This document shows positions 57,485-64,000 of a stretch of 64,000 bases of DNA, piece by piece. This DNA is from Alitta virens (taxonomy: Eukaryota; Annelida; Polychaeta; Phyllodocida; Nereididae), in contig OW028573.1 in the NCBI GenBank assembly GCA_932294295.1, positions 4,072,001 through 4,136,000 of the forward strand. The letters are read 5' to 3'. A program made the translations under genes and the position numbers. How positions within the stretch are numbered: position 1 is the stretch's first letter; every line of letters starts with the position of its first letter. The notes under the pieces are model-generated. The model saw only the letters and a program-made list of their open reading frames with translations, was not told where the DNA came from and did no database searches.

Positions 57485-57702
57485 TGTAAGGTTCCCCAAG
57501 AAAGACAAAGCGTTGGTATTCCAGTTTTCAAGTTTATTTTGCCCTGCCCCGCCGCACAGCCTGCCTATCCTCTGCTTCTTCAGCTACTGACGCGGTCTGG
57601 GTGTATTCCCGCCAAGACCCCGTGGTCACGTGGTCCGGGTCACCCAGTGCGCGTCAAAGTCGGTCACTGACCTAGTAAGGTCAGTGACCTGGGGTCATCA
57701 CA
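57485..57702 (-). repeat. 5' LTR of the retrotransposon
   Basis: In sense orientation it runs TGTGATGACC...CCTTACA, the usual TG...CA ends. It holds two AGGTCA-type palindromes near its 5' end, a CACGTG E-box, and AATAAA at 57538-57533. No clear TATA box is seen. The following TTA (57703-57705) also follows the other LTR copy, either by chance or as part of the terminus. Confidence 0.95.
57661..57690 (-). promoter_or_regulatory. Two IR1 AGGTCA palindromes in the 5' LTR
   Basis: AGGTCAGTGACCT (57678-57690) is a perfect inverted repeat of AGGTCA with 1-bp spacing. CGGTCACTGACCT (57661-57673) is the same with one mismatch. IR1 elements are classic sites for ecdysone- or FXR-type nuclear receptor heterodimers. 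They lie at the U3 end, where enhancers sit. Confidence 0.6.
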
Positions 57703-60699
57703 TTATGCTGAGACATGGAATACATTGCAGCCACCAAGGTCTGAGGATCAGCTTCTTATTTGGAAACCCAGGAAGTCACCAGCCATCCAAGCTTCACTGG
57801 AATGTTCATTTGGACCTGATTGGACATTGAAACCGAAAAGATTGGACATTGTGACCTCAGAAAGACCTTCCAACAACCGTTGCTATACTTTACAGTCTTT
57901 TTTTCCTTTTCTCTACTACTGTGAAGACACGTTATTGTCGGTAAAGTTGAACAATAATATAAGACATCCATCGACTTATAGAGATAATTAAAGATTTACC
58001 AAATGAATTTTGAACACAATATATACTGAATCATCATCAATCATGGACAAATGTCTAGATGTCATAAGTTGCTTTCCTATTGAACTTGCCTTCAAACAAA
58101 TGAGAATAAATATACTGAGCAAACTGGACATAGCTACGTCACAAAGGCCTGCAACCATCAAACAACTGCCAAGAATTTTCTTTTTGCCAAAAAAGAAAAG
58201 ATTATTATTACACCAAATGTGTCACAACATTCGTTCTGATGTTGCAAATCCATAACTTTCAAGTCAGTTACTCGAATCTGATAAATATAAATACACTGGT
58301 TTACATCTACACAATATAGCTAGATCTTACAATCAGAAAATGATTTTGTATGTTAAGTCGAATGAAGGTCACTTAATAACTGCGAGTAATATATTAAGAG
58401 TGTATGCCCTATGTATGTTAGATATATTCATATTAATCCAATGAGTGTGTGAAAGAGACCAAAATTAGCTGTATCGATCAGACCTCAAACTTATTTGTAA
58501 GAGACCATCTGCTCATATGGTTGATCAGAGAGGCAGAGAGGAGGCTGAAGTGACTTTGATGAGTGACTGCCACGTAGGCAACCAGCCATGAGCTGAGCAG
58601 GCAAGGTGATGGGGGGCAGAATGGAGGCATGCCTTGTCTGGAACGATTCTAGTCTGGTAGGGTCCTGCTAATCAACACGTCAACCTTCCCTATCAAGGCC
58701 TTGGCCAAGAGAAAACGCCAAGATGAGGGTTTTAATGAAAACCAATGAAGCTGACATCATAGACGCTGAGCCGCTAATCACAGAACAGCTTGCCATGGAA
58801 TGGGTTCAGCCAACCAAGGCCCACAGCCACATGCTGCAATCGTGCCAACCCATCAGCTATTCCAACTGACAGTAACTTGTCAATAGGGCTAAATGCATAA
58901 TGCAATCATCTGTCGATAATTGGGCTTTTAAACGGACACAAAACATTTCGCAATCCAATAGCATGGCAATTTTGATGCCATGAGAAAGTTTCTTTGTGAA
59001 AGTTTTGACCAATCTGTCTCACAAAGAGCTGCCAGGTGGAAGCCGAAGAAATTGCAGGGGAATAATCGACTGCTCGTCAAAGGCTCAGGGCTAAATGTTC
59101 GAAATCCAAAAAACATCCAAAAGGATATTGATCATGATGAATGGCAGAGTGGGCCATGGACTGCAAAGGTTGCTGCTTAAGCCCCTGAAAAGATTTCTCA
59201 AAGGTTCCGTGGGGGCTGCGGGGTTCCTTGCTCGCTGCAATTTGTTTTAAGCAAACGACTGGCGGATCAGATGCCCGCGAAGTATCCAGCTGAGGGAACA
59301 AGCAGAAAGAATGGTGAAATTTCAGATTAGGAATTCAGACGTTTACCATGCTGTGCCCTGGGGAGTGATGCGAATGCTACCGCGTTGCACTGATCGTCTA
59401 TCTAGGCAAAGTAATGAAAGGAGCCTAGGCCCTGTTAAGTCCATTCATCTGTGCATCAGGAGAGGTCCTGTCAACTACCATCAGTCTGGCTACAGAGCCT
59501 TCAACAGCTCAAGCCCTTTGATCGACACGACTTGGCCACACGCATAAACCCGAGTCTCAGACATTTTGCTACACAAGAGAAGCGATTGGAACAAGCTACT
59601 CAGCCAGCTTTTCTCCTTTTCTCTGTAAGTTTTAAGACATAGCAAACACAAGCCAAACCAATACGCGGATAACAGATGGAGCAGTGAGGTCCCTGGGGAA
59701 GCGAAGTGCCCTGTCCCTTGCAAACAAGACATACGAAGGAAGAATAAGACGCTAGATGAATGCGCTTTGTCTTTTGAAGATGGAATAATGGCTTGATTTC
59801 ATTAGCTCATCAGCAGAGGCGAAGAACCATTGCCTTTCTCCCAGGAGGCCAGTTGGAATCTCAACCGGATTACTCTTCTGATTATGAAAACCAGATTAGC
59901 ATAATTATTTCCACATTTCAGGAGTAAAATGTGAAGAATCACAGGCCCAAATGACACAAGACACATATTCAACAAAGGATTAGCAATCGCTTAAGCGGTA
60001 AAGAAGGAATGCCAACAATTAACGAGCGCAGACAATGGGCATGAGCGATGAATTCGTTGCATTAATCATAATTTCAAAACGGAATAAAATCTGTGAAAAG
60101 GCAATTCGGCAATGCATAGTCATTAATGCATTATCTTGACATCCATATTGAATGTGGCTTTTAAAATCTTTATCTCATATTGCCACTTTAAAAAACTCTC
60201 CACCAGTGAATACATGCTAGTAATCATTATCAGACAACATCTGTATTTGGCTCTTTTTCACAATATAATAACTAAAAAACCAGCATACTGAATAACAACA
60301 AGTGTGTCCATGCATGCCAAGAACTACATATATTACCTTTCTTCTCTTTTGTTTAGAGAAATGTATTTTCGAACAACGTGACAATTAACATTACGTCCAT
60401 TACATCATGCGATGCTTAACATAAACATGGCATAGGTCCAGATATGATCTGGTATTTGTCATAACAATAAATAATTATTGTGCAAACTTCGCATTGAAAT
60501 CATGCAGAACAAAACAATTTGGATAGCTGTTCAGCAGATTGAAAATGAACCGAATAAACGAAAATAATTTCATACCGAAAGATATTTGATTTTAAAACAT
60601 TCACCGACACGATGTCATTTGAGATCTTTTGAAATCGGACCCAACATTGTGCATAAATGCAGTGAAAACAGGAGAAGCAAAGCAGAAAAAGTAAATTAC
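57703..60699. other. Intergenic DNA right of the LTR element, no gene seen
   Basis: No coding exon is supportable. The interval 59940-60230 is rich in homeodomain-like cores (CATTAATCATAATT, TTAATGCATTATC, CAATTAACGAG) and would be my first guess for a conserved regulatory element. Confidence 0.5.
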
Positions 60700-60747
60700 C
60701 TGCAAGTGTGATGATCTTCAAGGCAGCAGATTGTTTGTGGTCCGCAC
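60700..60747 (-). CDS. Candidate 48-nt exon of an unidentified gene
   Basis: Minus strand: a good pyrimidine tract and acceptor (TTTTCTGTTGTTCCAG) precedes 48 nt that end CTTGCAG before the donor GTAATT. In phase 1 it would read GADHKQSAALKIITLAG. The length is a multiple of 3. I recognise no family and found no partner exon nearby, so it may be chance. Confidence 0.3.
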
Positions 60748-61639
60748 CTGGAACAACAGAAAAGGCCATTAAACAGAGCCGCGGGCTATTGACGTGGTTT
60801 TTATGAAGAGTCGATAACCAGGAAAAATCATCAAAATGACGGGGCATTAAGCTCTTTCTCTGCCATTTTAGAAGGCTGACATTAAGGAGAATGATGTAGC
60901 AACCAAGGAACTTCATTACTATGGTTTCTATTGCCCCTGCTGCTTTTTTCATCATCCCCTGACACCTAGTTATTTCAGGGCAGAAAGATCGAGAGCATTT
61001 CCTCCTTGCAAGTTCATTTCCTTCCTCTAAGATCCTGGCTAGAACGACAGAAGTAATTAAGAACATAACAAACAACGATGCTCCATTTTTCTTTGTTTTT
61101 CATAAAAAAAAAAAGATATCAAAACTGACAGAATTTTATAAAACCATTTCAATCCATGAATTAATAAGGCAGACGGAGAGTAGACTGAGAGCAAGGACAG
61201 GCATTGCTGTCAGAATGCTAAAACAATAAGAACTAAGAAGCTCAGTTTCTGGAGCTCATTCAGAATCATTCTCTTTTGTGATTTACTTTAATTAATGGCC
61301 TATTTCCATCAATACAACCAAGAGACAGCATTATCAAGCTGAATATCTACCAGTAAGTAATGAAACTGGATATGTCACAACACAATCTACAAGCTTCTAT
61401 ACTGTTCTATATATTTACATCAAGATACACCTATATTTGGTTCATCAACCTCATTAAGCCTAATACGAGTTATGTATTCCCGAGCTTGGTAAGTAGAGGA
61501 AGACATACGTGTAATTATGGGAGGCTTGCAGGACACATCTAAGTGTCTTTGTCCAATGTCCATACCCTGTTTAACATTTACCCAATGGGTGGGGTCTTTT
61601 GCTTGCCACAGAATAGACACCGAGTTCTCAACCTATCAA

Positions 61640-61756
61640 ATTTTACATTTCTAGCTACAGCTCAGCTCATTAAAAGGATCCCTGCTGGGATTAGAACTTC
61701 GGGCCTCCGGAGCAGTAGAGCAAGGCAATAAAAACCAGACCACCCAGCTGCTATAT
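61640..61756 (-). mobile_element. tRNA-like SINE remnant (different family)
   Basis: The minus strand begins GCTGGGTGGTCTGGTTTTTATTGC and continues to AAGTTCTAATCCCAGCAGGG. The spacing and sequence resemble degraded A and B boxes (B box consensus GGTTCGAATCC). It differs from the SINE at 38000-38188. No target duplication is evident. Confidence 0.45.
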
Positions 61757-61842
61757 AATCGAATGAAGAAGTTACTACTTATTCCGGAACCATATATTCA
61801 AGACATGGGTGCCAAGGTTCACAACTGACCCCTGCAGGACAC

Positions 61843-61882
61843 TCCTGGTCATTCCTGGTCATTCCTGGTCATTCCTGGTCAT
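61843..61882. repeat. Tandem repeat, 10-bp unit, 4 copies
   Basis: ATTCCTGGTC-type units follow at an exact 10-bp step. Confidence 0.95.
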
Positions 61883-64000
61883 CAGCAGGTCAAGCAGGGG
61901 GTATTATCCAGGCAGCCTGTGACAAGGTTAAACAACTGCAGGACTAGACAGTGAGCAACATGTCAGTGAGTGGGCAGAATGTCACTGACAGCACACCTGA
62001 CAAAGCCCCCCTGACAAGACCAACTGTCTTTAGTAGGATTTGCAAGTTTACCTAAAAACCAGACTGCTTTCAACCAGTGACAAAGCTGATGTGAAAAACT
62101 TCTTAGAAACACCATCGGATCATCTAAAAGCCCTCCAGCAACAATGTCGATTACTGCGCAGGAAGGATAAAGCATCAAGATTCTTCAAACGATTCTTGGG
62201 GGAAATAAATAGTTAATGAAAGTCTCTTAAGACATTGCAACATGAGTTACCTGACGAATGCATCACCAGAAATCAAATATTACAAAAGACGCTCCTGCTA
62301 CCAAATCTATTCCAGCTTATTTCAATTACAAGAGCTCTGAAAACCAGAAAGAAAGTTTCGACGGAAAAAAATATACCAAGAAAGCTAGGGGGAAGTGATG
62401 ATCCCTGTCTGAAACCTGGTGGTAAATCATTAGCAATCATAACAGTACATTAGGAAATCACTCAAATAGCTATGGCAAGTACAGAGCGCCGTAAGACTCT
62501 TCATCACAGTTAATGTTACAGTGGAGTTGCAGCAGGGCAACCTCCATCACATTCCAGCATCCCCGCATCATCATATGAGATCATCCTGTCTACTCAGACT
62601 TCTCTAGTCCCTGCTATTTTGCAGACATCACCTCAGAGGCTGGGCATTTTGCTCGGCAGCTGTGCTCCTGTCTTAGACGTCAGAAGCCAATATCATAAAG
62701 ACATAATGATGGGGAGTGAGATCTATGCTGTCCCGTCATTCTTCCAATTTCGAGATTGAAGAGGCAAATAGCCATGATACATTTCCTTCTAGATATTCCA
62801 CAGATTTCCAGCAGGATATAAACTTGTGAGGGGTCTTGACAGTTTTTATTGCCAAGTAACAACCACATCTTCTATAAAGCTGTATATGTCATATCATAAA
62901 GAAGGTAGTGAAATAAAAATCCTCATCATTCCGTAATAGACTCATCTTCTAATTATCCTATTCACAATCTTGCAGAAAGATGCGAAAAAAGGAAGACAAA
63001 ATAGGATAGTTTTTTTGTGTTTATTTTGTTGTTGCAAAATTACTTAAATTCCAATATGACACCAACAGTGTCACCAGATCACAGGGTACATACTCCAGGC
63101 TGAGTGTGTTACCTGAGAATAGCCTACAACCTACTTCACAGATTCCACATAAATGACACATTATATACAATAATGTATAAAAAAAAACACCCATGGTGTT
63201 AATTAATGCAGTCACTGAGTGTACGTTGCACCATGAGATGTATAGATCAAATCATACATCCATGGTTGTACCATGGAGTCACATTCACTGGTTAAAAATA
63301 CCCTCATCAGTGCATCTTCTGGTATTTTTCACCCAGCTGTCAGTGTCTTGTTGACTTCAAGGGAATTACACACATGACTTAGTTGCACTGACGTTATTCG
63401 GCTGGGTCCAGTGTAAGTCTCAGGAGGCGAAGGACAGATGGGCCAAGGTAGCTGAGTTGAGTTCTGGACAGAGACAAGCGTCCTCAGAATGACAAAACAG
63501 ATTACAGAGAGGCAGTTCCATTAAGGAGTTACTTAAAAATGGGGAAGAGAGGTGTGGTTCAGCAGCAGTAGGAGATGGCCAAGAGAAGGCATGACAGCAC
63601 CTATGCCAGTCAGCTATTGACCAGCTGGACGGGGAATTTCACAGATGCTGCCAGCGCCCCTCTTAACCCGGGCTCTTCCGACAGCCTAGCCCTGTCATCA
63701 ATCAACCTGCCTCCCTCTCCGAGTTGCTCAAGTTTGGCTGTGAGTTTGGAGCTGGTTGGAAGGCACACTAGATCATTGAAGACTGGAAGCACTGACCCGG
63801 CGCTAATGCCATGTCCTGGGAGCGTGTCGCAGCCACACAGAGCATCCTCTCAGCATCCCTTCCGCATCCCCCATCCCCGAACACCCGTTCCTTCATCAGC
63901 TCATCCCATGTTCCAGGGCCTCCTGCCCCCCACGTGCATAACAAATGATCATTCTAAACAAGCTCTGCGTAGAGGCTATCCCTCCTCTAGCCCCATACCT

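Larger units (their letters stand above)
47830..57702 (-). mobile_element. Full-length Ty3/gypsy-type LTR retrotransposon with an extra zinc-finger ORF
   Basis: A 9.87-kb element bounded by two 218-bp LTRs that I find identical base for base. In sense order (minus strand) it has: 5' LTR 57702-57485, primer-binding site, gag 57152-55767, pol 55764-51487, spacer, ORF3 50305-48719, polypurine tract, and 3' LTR 48047-47830. The pol order protease-RT-RNase H-integrase places it in the Ty3/gypsy (Metaviridae) group. All three frames are intact. Five-base flanks (AATAT left, TTATG right) do not match, so no clear target duplication is visible. The clade is not assigned. Confidence 0.95.
60748..64000. 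other. Intergenic DNA to the right edge, otherwise no gene seen
   Basis: Apart from the SINE-like remnant and the 10-bp repeat, I see only unique sequence with short unsupported frames and an A11 run near 61107. Confidence 0.5.

Noticed and set aside
60500..61075. 191-residue minus-strand frame, one of the longest outside repeats and transposons
   Set aside because: No recognisable domain, hydrophobic and irregular composition. Only the embedded 48-nt segment has splice-site support, and that is kept as a low-confidence feature.

Overview
The window looks like a stretch of a bilaterian, probably invertebrate, animal genome. Four things support this: a cellular gene split by GT-AG introns with conserved phases, tRNA-derived SINEs, a DNA transposon with terminal inverted repeats, and a Ty3/gypsy-type LTR retrotransposon, all in otherwise non-coding, mostly AT-rich DNA full of simple repeats. 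I cannot name the species.

The left end (1131-5269, minus strand) holds the 5' part of one cellular gene, a polypeptide N-acetylgalactosaminyltransferase (GALNT). Five coding exons give about 358 codons: cytoplasmic tail, membrane anchor, charged stem and most of the N-terminal half of the catalytic domain with its Asp-Ser-His motif. The rest of the gene lies beyond base 1. Its introns carry a cluster of CTCF-like motifs and a perfect 17-bp-arm palindrome. From 5270 to about 47,800 I find no further convincing gene. That stretch has minisatellites, a (ACT)n tract of about 345 bp, two copies of a tRNA-derived SINE, a 151-bp near-perfect hairpin, and a 2.1-kb non-autonomous transposon (40517-42648). 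The transposon has 46-bp perfect terminal inverted repeats, a TAA target duplication and arrays of a 21-bp subterminal repeat.

The right part is dominated by a full-length LTR retrotransposon on the minus strand (47830-57702). Its two 218-bp LTRs appear identical, which implies a very recent insertion. In transcription order it has: 5' LTR, a Lys-tRNA-like primer-binding site, gag (CCHC knuckle), pol (protease, reverse transcriptase, RNase H, integrase with GPY/F), a spacer of about 1.2 kb, an unexpected third ORF of about 528 residues, a polypurine tract and the 3' LTR. The third ORF encodes two C2H2 zinc fingers, two sets of internal peptide repeats and a C-terminal coiled coil. It sits where env would be but has no envelope features.

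The LTRs carry two IR1-type AGGTCA palindromes, and the spacer carries two more AGGTCA palindromes plus extra half-sites, which suggests a nuclear-receptor-type control region. The zinc-finger ORF and this site cluster are the strongest candidates for something undescribed. The remaining DNA (57703-64000) is non-coding apart from a candidate 48-nt exon and a decayed SINE-like fragment.
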